Shown: positions 12,239 to 24,559, numbered from the stretch's first letter. The stretch is 64,000 bases of DNA from Apostichopus japonicus (GCF_037975245.1 NC_092579.1:27019666-27083665), one strand, 5' to 3'. Notes: generated from the sequence alone by a model not told the origin. Translations and numbers: made by a program.

Positions 12239-12615
12239 CAGTGGCGTAGGAAGGTACTTTTGAGTGGGGGGGCTGAAGACTGATGGCCGGCCTGGGGGAG
12301 GGGTCTAAGGGGAGGGGTCTAAGGGGAGGGGGTGTCCACCTCCCCTTTGGAATTTTTTTGCATTTCCAGGTGGCCTCAGATGCAATTTGGTGCAATATAG
12401 CACACTTCAACACCCACTCCATTTTGTAAAGAATTTTGCATTTTCACCTGGCCTTAGATGCAATTTGGTGCTTCAAATGAGTTTTTTTTCTCATTTGGAA
12501 ATGAAAAAGGGGTTTTCTGACTTGCGGAGCGGGGGGCGGAACGATACTTCCGCCCCCCCATATTTTTCACTGGGGGGCTGGCGCCCCGCCAGCCCCCCCG
12601 GTTCCTACGCCCTTG
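12239..12615. mobile_element. hAT-like MITE with 8-bp target duplication
   Basis: Left end CAGTGGCGTAGGAA at 12239 and right end TTCCTACGCCCTTG at 12602-12615 are inverted with two mismatches. The flanks are a perfect 8-bp duplication ATCACATA (12231-12238 and 12616-12623). The interior is G/C-rich near the ends and encodes no transposase. An 8-bp duplication with CAGNGGC-type ends suggests the hAT superfamily (inferred); P-type elements also make 8-bp duplications. Confidence 0.85.
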
Positions 12616-12623
12616 ATCACATA

Positions 12624-14380
12624 GCTTGGCAAGATTGGAGACTTTGAAGAGAAACAATTACAACAATTTCAAATGACTTTGGTTTGGAAGCAGATCATTA
12701 ATATAAATTTGGGGAATTAGTAAGAAACCATGGTGATTGTTGCATTCTTATACTGCAATTAAAAATGCAACTCAACAGCTTCTTGAAATAAAGTATTGGA
12801 AATTAGCACATGTTAGGAATTGGTGCACCATTAAAATTCACTCCAATCCAAGAGCAGGGATAGTCGAACCTGTTTGGATCCTGTAAGGGGTGATATTTGA
12901 AAGTGTAAGCAAGCCACACACACAATCAATCCATGTATCATTGAACATATGGCTGTTAATGTGGTTGTAAGGTGTTACTGCGATATGCTGTTTAACATAC
13001 TACAAGCTACAAATCAAAGCAGGTCTACCAACACAAGGGCTAAAATACTGAAATCTACATACTGACAGGGGAGAGCCACTTAGGGCCCCCTCCCACCCCA
13101 ACTATGATATATATATAAATGATGACAATGAAGTCATATGAGTGATGGCTAAATACAGTTCAAAACTAATAGCAGCTTTTTTAGTGTGATTTGGCAATTT
13201 TACAAATCCTACCATTTATAATTCAAAAAAAAAAAAAGGTCACCCTTTGTAGAATTCTCACAAAATTACTGTTTTTAATGACCAAGTAATTAAAAATTTG
13301 GTTCAATATATCAACATTTAGTCACTTTTCATAGTAGTGGTTACACATTTCAAACCAAAATTGGAAAATTGCAAAAGATTTTGATACACCTTACTATTTG
13401 ACTTTGTTGTATTCCCCCCCCCCCCCATTTGTATTCTACATGAGAACTGAGCTGAAGCTTAGAATTATCTTAATTTCAATAGGGGAATATTATTTGTGAG
13501 CTTTAATATTTACAGATGATAATGGAGATTTCCGCATGCATTTAAAACAAGTCACATGATTCCAATTGAACAGACTGGGCTTTCACTCCACTTGACAGAT
13601 TTAGAGTGGCCTTCACCACATTAGCAAGTAATGCATGAGTATCAATTAATAAACAAAGACATCTGATCACCATCCTCTGAGTGTATTGCAACTAAGTCAA
13701 TTCCACCAGCTCTGCATGTGTCAACTGGTGATGTCGGGGATGGTGAGAGAGGACAAAGTGAAGCATCTTTGTTTACTTACTTTCCAACTTCAAATCCTCA
13801 CATGGTCCACGGTCCACTGTTGCCAACAGCTCAGCAGTGGCTTCTATATCAGTGCTTTATCTTGCAAGAGCAATAACTTTCTGCTTAAGGAAAAGCCACT
13901 GTTCCAGTAGCTTTGGTTATTCCTCTGGAAACAATAACCTGATGTCTTGTTCAATCTGCAAGCAAGAAATTTCCAGGATTTACTTTACATGTCAAGAACT
14001 GATCACAATGAATTTTCTTTAGCATTTTATTGTTATACAGGAGCAAGAATGCAATGTTTTTTATCCTCGCTGCAAGGAATCCTGTATTGGTTCTTTCATC
14101 CAAAAAAGCTTCCTGAAAATAATAATGAAATGTACCTGGTACTAATATGGTCCACATTATGTAGCACTATCCAGTCGGAGACTTCAAATGTCATTTCCCA
14201 AGTTAAGCTGAAGGTTGAAAATTGCTATGAGTTTTCATAAGTATCTTTCAAGACATCTTTACTATCAAGAATACTCTCACAAATTATGAAATACCACAAG
14301 AGTATGTGGCAGTAATTTTAGTTTGAACTAGCAACACTACGCATGTGACCTTTAACCTCTTTTTCTGCTAAATTCAAGGG
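12624..14380. other. Non-coding region
   Basis: AT-rich sequence with A-runs near 13226 and a C-run near 13416. I found no exon with a family signature and no clear transposon ends. Confidence 0.45.
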
Positions 14381-14388
14381 CATAAAGA

Positions 14389-14796
14389 GAGTGGCGGAGC
14401 TAGGGGTATTGGTCGGGGGGAGGGGGGCAAGAATGGTCTGTAGGGGCAATTTCGACACTATCTAAGCAGAGCGCCACCACAGGTTGGCGCGGAGCGTACA
14501 GAAATTTTTTGAATAAACATACTCCCTAGATCGCCGGAAATGACCCTTTCCGGGCCTTGCTAATTTGCAGATAAACGAAGAATAAACAGCTGTTAGAGCA
14601 TTTTGTCAGAAAATTACACCAACAAAATGTGTCAAATGTCAATAGGTACAGTAGATGAGAGCGCAATAAAAAATTCATTAATCGCGAATAAGTAAAAAGT
14701 GGTAAAAATCTGAATAGGGCACCAGCAGTCCATTTGAGTCCGTCGGGGGGGGGGGAGGGCATCGCCCCCCCTGACTGTATGGATGCTCCGCCACTG
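14389..14796. mobile_element. hAT-like MITE, AGTGGCGGAGC family, copy A
   Basis: The inverted ends AGTGGCGGAGC and GCTCCGCCACT bound about 408 bp. The flanks CATAAAGA (14381-14388) and CATGAAGA (14797-14804) are an 8-bp duplication with one mismatch. The interior (CACTATCTAAGCAGAGCGCC, AAATGACCCTTTCCGGGCC and AATCGCGAATAAGTAAAAAG) matches copy B at 16196-16597 closely. No transposase is encoded. Confidence 0.85.
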
Positions 14797-15885
14797 CATG
14801 AAGAGGAAGAATTGCAGGGGGGGGGGGCAAACACATTACCAAGGTTTCTGCCTACTGTGAAGTTGGGGGAGGGGGATGAAATGTTTTCTATGGCAATGTC
14901 CATTGCCAAGTAATGTATTGTCCCAACATTTAAAGTGAGAAAAAAAGTTCTCCTCTTGCTTTGGAAAGATCACAGTACCTATAATTTAAATTTTGACTGG
15001 CTCTGCGCATTAGACAAACCATTTCTCCTCCTACCCATGCTAATATCTCTGCAATTAATGTTGAACTAAGATACTGCAGAACAACTGTTTCGAAGCATGG
15101 TTTCAAAATTTACAATAATGTCCCTATCACAGCAAGTGCCATAGCCACAAAACCGCCGGGGGGGTTCTCCAACAGAAATTTCCTTCGAAATTATATGGTT
15201 TCTGTGGCCATTTCCAATATCAAATCATACATGTTCCAGGATAGTTATCAAATAAACATGTTTTTTGTGCAAGCATAATGTCATATCACAACTAATGTTT
15301 TACTGTTTGATTTTCCAGGGGAGGGGAGTGCCGTTATTGCCCCTTCCTTGCAGAGGCTCAAGGTCTGAGGGTCAACAAATATCAAATTTTGGCTGGGAGC
15401 TTTATTATCTGCAATAAGATTCAGACCAGTTTATTGAAATAAATTACATAAACTGTTGGTGTATGTGGATCTTTAAGGCTTTCACACGAATACCAATTGC
15501 ATATTTTCTTTTAGTGACCGTAGGTGGAGTCCGTCTGTGATGGTAGATGTAGGGATACAAAATATAACAAGTGCATTAGATATTTGCCTAAATTGCCTTA
15601 TTAAATGAGTGATTATTTAAAGGCCCTTTTCTCTCACCCCAAATCTGCCATTAAACCTGCAATAACCAGTCAGCTCAAATTTTATGTCTGTGTTAATAAC
15701 AACAATAGACTAATCAGGGGCGTATCCAGGATTTTCCAATAGGGGGGGGGGGCGTCAGGCATGAATGATCGCCGTCCTGGGGGATGGGTCTAAGGGGAGG
15801 GGTGGACAATTTTTGCTTTCGAAGAAGGGCTGAAATGCAAAATGGTGCCATATGTGATCCATTTTTCGACCTTAATAATAAGCAA

Positions 15886-16976
15886 CAGGCGCGGCGGAAC
15901 GGAAAAATTATTGGGGGGGCTAATGTGTGGAGACTATCTAAGCGGAGCGCCACCATCGGTTGGCGCGGAGCGTACAAGATAATTTTCGGTTTTTTCAAAC
16001 CCCCAGATGGCCGGAAACGGCACTTCCCGAGTGTTTTATGCTGCGAATACCTAGCCCTAAAATATGGGTCTCAAGCCTGCAATTTCTCAGATTGCACGTA
16101 AAAGTCTGTAAAAACATTGTAATTTGTATGGTGTTTTAAGAGAGTAGCTATTACTCGTAGTGTACTCGCAAAGACGTTTTTGAGTGTAGTAAGGGCAGTG
16201 GCGGAGCTAGGGGTATTGGTCAGGGGGGGGGGCAAGAATGGTCTGTAGGGGCGCTTTCGACACTATCTAAGCGGAGCGCCACCACAGGTTGGCGCGGAAC
16301 GTACAGAAAATTTTTGAGTAAAGTTACTCCCTAGATTGCAGGAAATGACCCTTTCCGGGCCTTGCTAATTTGCAGATAAACGGAGAACAAATAGGTGTCG
16401 TCGCCATTTTGTCGGAAAATTACACCAACAGAATATGACAAATGTCAATAGGTATATGAGAGCGCAATAAAATAGTCAATAATCGCGAATAAGTAAAAAG
16501 TAGTGAAAAGCTGAAAAGGGCGCCAGCAGTCCATTTGAGTCCGTCAGGGGGGGGGGGGATCCGCCCCCTGACTGTATATATGGACGCTCCGCCACTAAGT
16601 AAGGGGATGTTGGAGAACTGGCTGAAATGAGGCAAGTCATTGGCCTAAGACGAAGTTGTGTTACGCTTACCGGTACTCACACTAACTGCTTCCACTTTTC
16701 ACGGGGCGTGAAGACGCGGTTGGGGTGACAATGTGGTCTATAGCCAGAGGACGGGCCGAGGGACCAGGGTCCCCCAGCAATTACTAAAATTATTACACCT
16801 ATATAGTATACGTGTGCATCGGACAGATCGACAAGTATGCATTGAAAAATGGGCAGATGCACGTTTCGGAGCCTTGGTAAATATTGCGGGCTTATCATGC
16901 ATTTGCCCCCTCAATTGTTTCATTGGGGGGGCTGAGCCCCCCCCCCCCCCAAGCCCCCCCGGTTCCGCCGCCACTG
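15886..16976. mobile_element. Middle TIR element of the nest, 8-bp target duplication
   Basis: Left end CAGGCGCGGCGGAAC and right end GTTCCGCCGCCACTG are inverted with mismatches. The flanking ATAAGCAA is duplicated perfectly (15878-15885 and 16977-16984). It lies inside the 15715-17299 element and is itself interrupted by the 16196-16597 MITE. Its left interior shares the ACTATCTAAGCGGAGCGCC motif with the smaller MITEs, so the families are related. No intact coding region. Confidence 0.85.
16196..16597. mobile_element. Innermost MITE of the nest (AGTGGCGGAGC family, copy B)
   Basis: Left end CAGTGGCGGAGCTAGG and right end GCTCCGCCACTA. The flanking AGTAAGGG is duplicated perfectly (16188-16195 and 16598-16605). 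It is about 402 bp and closely similar to copy A at 14389-14796, which shows the family is dispersed. The clean 8-bp duplication shows a separate, later insertion into the middle element. Confidence 0.88.
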
Positions 16977-17299
16977 ATAAGCAACATTTCCAGTAAAAAT
17001 GGACACAAAATGCACAATTTAGTATGGCTGGCATGTCACTTAGTGTTTATAGTGATAATACAAACACAAATACCATCTATGTTTCTAAAACTATTATGCC
17101 GCCGAACTTCGCCAGAACCTTTTTTTGGCAAACAAAAAATAAAGCATACGGGAGGGGGGGGGGGGGTTGAGTGATCACCGACATCTCACATAAAGGTCGT
17201 CATCAATTTTTTTTTTTTTTTTTGCTAAACTTTTTTTTTTGTGGTGACGGCCAATAGGGGGGGGCGCGCCTGTTGCGCCCCCCCCTGGATACGCCCCTG

Positions 17300-20200
17300 C
17301 TAATGCAGAATTTAATAACCTGAGCTATGAAATTCTCTTGCAGAGAAGATCAAAAATGTCTCTAAAGGATCTCAGCTATCTGCTATATTGGTCACAACTC
17401 CCAAATATAATATGATATGAACTAGAGTAGTTTCCAACACCATGAAATTGAACTGCTGGGGTTAGCCCCACTTAGTATTTGTGTAAACAATTTCAACAAC
17501 GTGTGTCTTTATATATTTAGACTGAAAAGCAATACCTGGTGTTCAATGATGGTTGATACTGAGCACGTCAGTGCACTGTCTATTATTGTGCCAACTTTGG
17601 GGCCCATGCAGCAGATCTTTAAGGTGATGTTTACGATTGATCCCCAGCTTAAGATCAGATCTCTGACAAAGGAGCAGACTCCCCCCCCCCCCCCCCCCCG
17701 CGTGAACCATAGGGTATTAACATTGGATCTTTTGACATACTGAGATCCCTCAAGAGATCAAGAAACAGGAATTTATCAACTATCATGTCAACAGAACAGC
17801 TACTGTATGTCCTTGAATCTTTGGCTAATAATTTGTTGTATGCTCACCACTCAACATTGTTTACACTTTAAAATCTTATCTCAAGCGCCGGACTGATCTG
17901 CCGTTTATCCTGGTCGCTCTATTAGGGGCTTTGATCTGGATCTAAGTTGCATAATTTACACTGGTAATACATCAGGATCTGATATCCTGAAGGATCACTG
18001 ACCACTGATTTCCTAGTCTCAATTAAACCAAACTAGCTCTTAAAATATCTCATTCAACTGTAGGGGTGATTTATCTAAAAATATGACATTTGAACCAATT
18101 CTAGGAAAAATTTACAAGCCAAGTGAAATATGAGGTAATTGGGATGGTTCATGCTGTATTTTGTTATATCATGAAAATCATGGGTGCTGTATGGCAAAAT
18201 CCTAACTCATTTTCTGAGATAAAGAGGTGAAAATTTTGAGATAAAAATGTCAATTCATTATGATAACTTATGAAGTCAGTTGTTTAGAATGAAAAGACAA
18301 AAGTTTGATACCAAAGCCAAAGGTTTGAGACAGTAAGATAGTGAACTAAAAAAGCCAATCCCCAGACAAGAAGTCACAATTTTGACTTTGTAAATTTCAT
18401 TTTTGGCTAAGAACACTCAAATTGTGAGGTTAAAAGGTCAACATTTTATGACAAAATTTCAAAAGTTGAGAATTTTTCAATTAAGCCACTGCATTGCTAA
18501 AAAGATTAATTCAAAATTATGTAAAGTTATGTTTGGGCATGTGAGGATCCAAGATTTTTTTCTTGTCAGCACACAAAAACATTGTGTAACAGGAACATAC
18601 CAATAAGCCTGGTTGAAAAATTGACACAAGTGTGGCAGTCAGAAATTGCTACTGCCACACTTCAATTCTACAACTATCATCATGGGTTGACCATCTAAAT
18701 GTTTCATCAATGGAGCACTTACAAACTTACAACAAGTGTCAATTCATGTTCATAGACATGTTAAATTTCCTTCCTATACCAATTTCTATGCACTGAAGTA
18801 GGAAGAATGACGTCATACGACATCGACTGAAGCCACTCATCAAACTGGTGGCGCTTTGCTTGTACGGCAAGCAGAGCAAGAAAGCACCAGCGCGAAGTAC
18901 AAACACTATGCCTTTGACATAACTAAAGTGATAAAGTTTACATAAATCACTCCAAATGGTGATATCGTTGCCGCATTTCGCCAAAAATGTGGCAGTGGAC
19001 TGCAGCTTCACAGGTAATTCTTAAGAAGCGATAGCAGAAGCATTTACATAGGAATATAATTACTTTAGTGTCGTCTGCCCATCTCTAGTGAGTAGTGCTG
19101 TATTGTTATTCACTGGACCTTGGAAAGTTGGATGTAGGCCTAGGCTAGTTAGCCTACTGTAGGCCCCTAGGCCTAGACCAGCTATATGGCTGTCCTTTTG
19201 GATGCGAAATGACTTAAGCCTAATGACAGCAATTATCACCACCTCATTTTACTTAAAACTTTATCCCTAACGATAGATCCACATGCCAGAATAACTGAAG
19301 ATGACATTTACATAGCCTACCTTGCCCTTGGTATACTGAAGAGTAAGATTCTAACGTAGGTTCGCCTAGGTCATAACGAAGCCTGCAATATTTCAGTCTA
19401 TTAATATATCTACTAGAATTGTACAAATATTCAAACACATTCTCCATTTGCAACATATTCCCAACAATGTACAAGTAAGTGTGGCAAAAGGGTATAGGGC
19501 CTAAGCAATAAAGCAGGCTAAAGGCCTAGCCAGTAATCTGAGTCTTGAGGTAGGCTAGGCCAAAGCCTATAGCCAGGTATGTTCTGGATAGTAACTTTAA
19601 TTACAGGCAATTTGCATAAATTTACTCAACTATGATTTAAAGGCCTAATGATATTCACTTACCATGTTTGGACAAAGCTATGTAGGCAATACAACACACT
19701 CAAGCCACTACTCGTGAATCGTGATAACATCTCATCTATTGATGACAATATGTGACTGAATGTAGATATGCATCAAACTGTTTGCACTCTCACTTCATAA
19801 GGTGGGATCTGTTATCCTGCATAATCTACTACCCACTTTGCAACATTAACATTTAACTGAAAGCTGCATGCACAGACTAATATGGAAATATTACACAAAA
19901 GTAGGTGTGTGGAAAGGGGGAGGGGAGTGGGGTGGAAGGTGGAGGGAGGGTTGCTTCTACACTGCATTTTCCTGGGACAACTATGACACTATCTGAGTGG
20001 AGCACTAAAATAATACAAGCAAGAAAATGTTGCCATATGCTTCTCTGATACCGGAAATGACACTTTACAGACATTAAAAGTTGCATAAAGCACTCCACTT
20101 GCTCATAAGAGGCGAGAAAATGTTTCAAAGTTGGTTCTTATAAGTCAGGAGTATAGTACTTACGACTCTGATCTGGTCACCATAACATGTCTCTCTTGTG

Positions 20201-20478
20201 AAAAGTACACCTACTCTTTCGGAAAAATGGGTAAAATCAAATTCCGTTTTCAAAGTCGAATGGACAATGTATGTATGACGACTTATAAATGATCTGGCTC
20301 TTTGCCTCACTTTTCTCAAGGCTTCACGGCTTCAACACAAGATTACTTTAATTATGTCCCATTGAGATACTTTTCTTGACTCACAGGCAAATTGTTTATA
20401 CAATCTTTCATACAGAATCTCATATAATCTTTGATACAGCAATCTTTTTTATTCTCGTGTATTCTCCTATAGGCAAAT
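17300..20478. other. Non-coding region, no gene recognised
   Basis: It contains a C-run at 17681-17699 and a TAGGCCTA-rich stretch at about 19130-19200. I see no exon with a family signature. F-BAR exons of the downstream kinase would be expected somewhere upstream of 23266, but none was recognised here. Confidence 0.45.
18808..18815. promoter_or_regulatory. Palindromic CRE-like site TGACGTCA
   Basis: A perfect 8-bp CREB/ATF consensus in a locally less AT-rich segment (18800-18900). Whether it belongs to a promoter cannot be told from sequence; a single 8-mer can occur by chance. Confidence 0.3.
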
Positions 20479-20601
20479 ATGGAGAATAGATGTGCAATAC
20501 AGTGTGTCAGTTGTGGGAAGCATGTCCTCTACCTTGCACACCATGTAGCCAGGCAACACCAGGTGAAGGAGAAAGGCCAAAGATTGCGGCTTAAGTACTA
20601 G
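20479..20601 (+). CDS. Short open frame with a zinc-finger-like C2H2 pattern
   Basis: 40 codons from ATG 20479 to TAG 20599. The peptide contains CVSCGKHVLYLAHHVARQH, a C-x2-C ... H-x4-H spacing that resembles a single zinc finger, followed by a basic KEKGQRLRLK tail. It directly follows an acceptor-like TCCTATAG, so it could be an exon rather than a free-standing gene. Similar single fingers occur in transposon-encoded proteins. I cannot identify it and see no neighbouring continuation. Confidence 0.25.
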   Translation: MENRCAIQCVSCGKHVLYLAHHVARQHQVKEKGQRLRLKY

Positions 20602-20689
20602 TTAGGACAAATGTAAGTAGCAAATGTTTGTGTAAAGTATCATATTCACACAATGTAATCCCCTACCAAAAGGGTTACTTCGCTGCGCA

Positions 20690-21010
20690 GTCGCTGCGAC
20701 TTCGCTGCGAAGGAATTCCTTCGCTACAATACTTCGCAGTACTTCACTTTTACTGTGACTTTGCCGGAACTTCGCGGCAAGGAAAGTTAATTCGCAGGAA
20801 AGGCCTTCTTGTTGCAACCAGTCGCAGCTACTTCGCGGCAAGGAAAATTATTTCGCAGGAAAGGCCCTCTAGTTGCAACCAGTCGCAGCTACTTCGCGGC
20901 AAGGAAAGTTACTTTGCAGGAATGGTCTTCTTGTTGCAACCAGTCGCGGCTACTTTGCATCAAGGAATAATCACTTTACAGAAAAGTACCATTCCTGCAA
21001 CTAGTTGTGG
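20690..21010. repeat. 61-bp tandem repeat, about four copies
   Basis: CTTCGCGGCAAGG-type anchors start at 20770, 20831, 20892 and 20953 (the last is CTTTGCATCAAGG), an exact 61-bp spacing. Units contain GGCCTTCTTGTTGCAACCAG and GTCGCAGCTA. The open frames on both strands here come from the repeat and have no family signature. Confidence 0.88.
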
Positions 21011-21630
21011 GAACTCAAGTTATTACTGCATGATCATGATTCATGGGCAGGTTTCCCTTCTCCAATTAGCTGTATTTACTACACAGCAAGAAAGCTTTCA
21101 CAGTGCAGCATAATGAAGCTCACAGTGCAGCGGTTCTGCAGTTAACTTATCTTCACAACAAGGAGAAACTTACATACAATCTTACAGACTCAAACTCTAC
21201 ACAAACCAAACAGATATCATACAATTTTAAGGATTTCTTTTTATTGGTTTCAATTAAAGAGCCATCATCTTTTAACTTTTCATGTAGGAATAGAAAATAT
21301 GTGGTACCACTGAACAAACTGTAATGGTTACAACATGAGGAGAGGCACATTAGAGATTATGATTCCTGTACTTCAAGTAGGTTACTGTAACATCAAGGCT
21401 TATAGATCAGCAATTAAAAAATTACTGATCTTTTAATTTCTCTTAATTCGTACAGGAAACCCACAAATAACACTAAGCAATGCAAATTATTAAATCTTTA
21501 GAATCTTAAAAGTAATCTCAAAACTGTGAGAACATAACTCAGGAAGATTCTTATTCATAATTCTACCAAACTTCACTGTAGATTCTGTTAATCAATTAAT
21601 AGGTTTCAGTTAATAGGTTTAAAATGTTAA

Positions 21631-22205
21631 TCAGGTTCTTAAAATTTGGAATGAGAAACAATCCATACTTCCCTTAAATCTATGCTGAATTTTATCTACA
21701 AAACCAGGATGCTGAAACAAGTTTTGAATTTGAGGCTCTAGTGTTACATTGAGGAATTTGTTCTTCTCAAAGTCAATTGTCATCCTGCATATATTACAGT
21801 ACGTTGGTCTGGCCATCTTCAACAGAGCTAAAACAGGACCCACAGTAATAATACTTTTGCACTGGTGAATCTGCCTTTTCAAAATAGTTCTTAAACTTAT
21901 AAAGACTACCAAGGGCAGAGTGAGTTTCCATACAATGGAGACTAATTAGTGCTAGCATATCAGACAGCTGGACATCAGTGATGGAATGTTGCAAATGTGA
22001 GTATCAGGAGAAGACTTGTTTCTACTGTCATCCAATGTCCTCTATAGATGTATGATGAACCACTCCTGGACTCTGTCTCTGACTCTTCATCATCTTCCAA
22101 AGGTGAAGCATCACAGGTATCATCGGGCTCATCCAACGTATCCTCCCACTTATCAGAAATGTGACCATCTTGGTCAAGAGTTGCCTGCCAGTTTGTAGAG
22201 TTCAT
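21631..22205 (-). pseudogene. Broken transposase-related remnant (tnp2/EnSpm-like family)
   Basis: Read on the - strand, three overlapping frames form one continuous similarity. An acidic segment with EDDEESETESRSGSS comes first, then TVETSLLLILTFATFHH. After a one-base shift it continues as SITDVQLSDMLALISLHCM, a KFKNYF segment and KYYYCGSCFSSVEDGQTN. After another shift it ends with CNICRMTIDF and then IQNLFQHPGF and a KIQHRF end. The order of acidic region, CGSC/CNIC cysteine pairs and the PGF..KIQHRF motif is one I associate with transposon-derived proteins common in invertebrate genomes. Two frameshifts and no catalytic region downstream mean it is decayed. The family call is from memory of motif order. 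Confidence 0.5.
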
Positions 22206-23265
22206 TAGTTCACTTACTTCCGTTGCTAAAGGTATATATGATAGGTGGATAATTGTTGTGGTACTTTCATCAGTGCACTGATAATCATTAATCTGGCTGC
22301 AAGCTCTCTACAAAGGATGATTAGCCACCTAACAACTTTAGATTGAGGTGGATTTAAAGAATGAAATTGAAACATAAATTCAGTTAAATATTGACAAGTG
22401 ACTTTTATGATATCATTCAAGAAGTAGCCTATAGGCCTGAGAATTTTGGTTCAACTGAAACAGCAGTTGTTAGTGTTAGTGACAGAAAATGCCATTGAGC
22501 CCATGTGACATTGCTAAAAGTGCGTTAATGACCAAAGCAAAGACAAGATATTTGGTGATCCTGTGAGGAAGGTAGGAAGGAATGTGGGTGTTTTAGCATT
22601 GTAGGTGTAATGTTAGATCTGGAATATTTGGGTAAAAAGAATGAGTAGAGATTTAATCATGGTTGCTAAGATGTCATCAAAATAGCTTTTTTAAGTGACA
22701 CATAACCAGGAAATACACTGGGAAGAGAAAAACCAACAAGGGTTTACTTTAGAATTAATCACTTAATTAAAGAGGAGTTCATAATGCCTTCCAACAAACG
22801 GAAGGGAAATTAAATGTATTTTCTTGGTGAAAGAAAAACCGAAGGCCTTCATAAATAATTTAAGTTTAGACCATCCTAACCATGGAAAAGAAACACTTTA
22901 GATTGCATAAAGGATTTAAGTTTCGACCATCTTAACCATTTCCATGGAAGTGTAACAGTGAGATTATAGTGACCCAATGTCAAAGGTCATTTGAAATTGT
23001 TGAACCACACAGCTAGCTCCACCCTCTGTGCAATGACACCATACACAAATATTCAGGATATCATCAATAAATGATTAAAGTGACTCTTTGAAGTATCTTC
23101 TTATTTTGCCGAATCTTTCACGATGTAGAAGGGATTTAGCAAACCCACAAACAATGTAGATGGATTTATTTTTTTATTTTTCACCTAACTTCTTGACTTT
23201 GATGGTGGTGTAAGTAAATGTTGAAAATTCATTTTGTTTTTGCTTATTTTCTGTCTCCATTTCAG
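22206..23265 (+). other. Non-coding sequence upstream of first kinase exon
   Basis: AT-rich sequence ending in a pyrimidine-rich acceptor (CTCCATTTCAG). No other feature seen. Confidence 0.5.
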
Positions 23266-23397
23266 ATTGTCTGCATTGAGTGAACAACTAAATACACTAC
23301 AAGATTACATTAGCCAGAAAGAAAACGATTTACGGATCTTAGACAAGGAGATAAGACACATACCTCCAGAATCAAACACAGAAACTGCTGTCTTGGA
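23266..23397 (+). CDS. FER: FER/FES-type tyrosine kinase, coiled-coil exon
   Basis: A 132-nt exon with acceptor TTTCAG and donor GTAAGT. It encodes LSALSEQLNTLQDYISQKEN, then DLRILDKEIRHIPPESN and TETAVL. The heptad-like pattern and position match the coiled-coil segment that follows the F-BAR domain in FER. It exits with two bases of a codon, completed by the C at the start of the next exon (GA|C, Asp). FER is a cytoplasmic non-receptor kinase that uses this region for oligomerisation and membrane/cytoskeleton association. I could not find F-BAR exons upstream in this window. Confidence 0.75.
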
Positions 23398-23639
23398 GTA
23401 AGTTATTTTACACAGGAATTTTGTAGTAGATAAGCACTTTTTTTAGCATTTTTTTCCAGTCTTGTGGATATTAGACAAAAACTCGAAGGAGATCTGTCAG
23501 ACTTAATTTGTTAACATATATCACAGTTATAGTTTTCTGTTATTGATTTACAAAAGAGGAAAATTTGCCAAGAGTTCTCATCAATCATTCCAAAAGTAAC
23601 TTTCCTGAATCTATGGGAGAGTAACATATGACATGCAGT

Positions 23640-23790
23640 TAAAAAAGTTTTTTAAATATTGCAACAACAAAAAATAATCAAATTTGAATAAAAAAAATAA
23701 AAAATAAAAAATATATATCTATTAAAAAAATAATAAAAATTATAAAAAAAAAAAATAAATAAAATTAAAAATAAAAAATTTGAATTTGAA
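23640..23790. repeat. A-rich low-complexity tract
   Basis: Runs of AAAAAATAAAA and short AT repeats within the intron after the first coiled-coil exon. No further structure seen. Confidence 0.8.
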
Positions 23791-24559
23791 TTTTCCTCCT
23801 TTACGTGAATGTAAACTAGTCACGCCAGTAAACTGCACAGCTATAGCATTTACAATTCAAAATTAGCTGAAGTCAACATGAGAAAGTTTGTTTGATACAT
23901 GTAACTCTTAACAATTTTATTTTCTTTCTGTGACTTTTTTTTATAATGAAATTATTCTTAAAGCAGTGTAACAGTTAGTTACAAGGGTTAATTAAGGTAT
24001 TGTATCTTTTTCTTTCTTCTTCGATTAATTAATTAATTTTTTAGTGGCTACTTTTGTGTTGTATTTAATGTAAGTTTAATTCAGGTTTGTATATTGATAG
24101 GGTAATCAACATAGTTTACCAGGTTCAGTTTGAACCTTCATGAAAAGTATTTTTAAGAAGGAAAAAAAAACAAAATATATTACAGATTTGGAAATCATAA
24201 GTCTAACATTGTTCCTAGCTAGTTCTGAAGAAGGTATGGTGGCTTTAAAGTTTTGACCGAATATTAATCCAGTTATTTGATGTACTTAATTATGCCTGTG
24301 AAAGTTGTTAATAAAGAACAACTCTTTAATAAACTTGAAAAGTGTGGGAATTAAGCGTGTATTAGCCATGTATCCATTTGGTGGTGGTATCTGGTGTTTA
24401 TGCATTACAACTTATGTCATATAACTTATTAAAATATTCTCCTTAATTTTTTTGGTGGTTTTTTTTTTGGGGGGGGGGTTGTTTACCTCAGTTTGTCCTC
24501 TATGTTAAACATTTCTGACATGTCTTTGTTGTATTGAATATTTTCCATATTTGGTGGCT

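Larger units (their letters stand above)
15715..17299. mobile_element. Outer TIR element of a three-level nest
   Basis: Left end CAGGGGCGTATCCAGG at 15715 and right end CCTGGATACGCCCCTG at 17284-17299 are perfect inverted repeats. CTAAT is duplicated at both flanks (15710-15714 and 17300-17304). A second element is inserted at 15886-16976. The remaining interior has no open transposase frame, so it is non-autonomous. The family is not assigned; the ends resemble hAT-type CAGGGGCG termini. Confidence 0.82.

Noticed and set aside
16884-17174. Pro-rich frames across the C-runs at the end of the nested elements
   Set aside because: Produced by poly-C/poly-G transposon ends, not coding.
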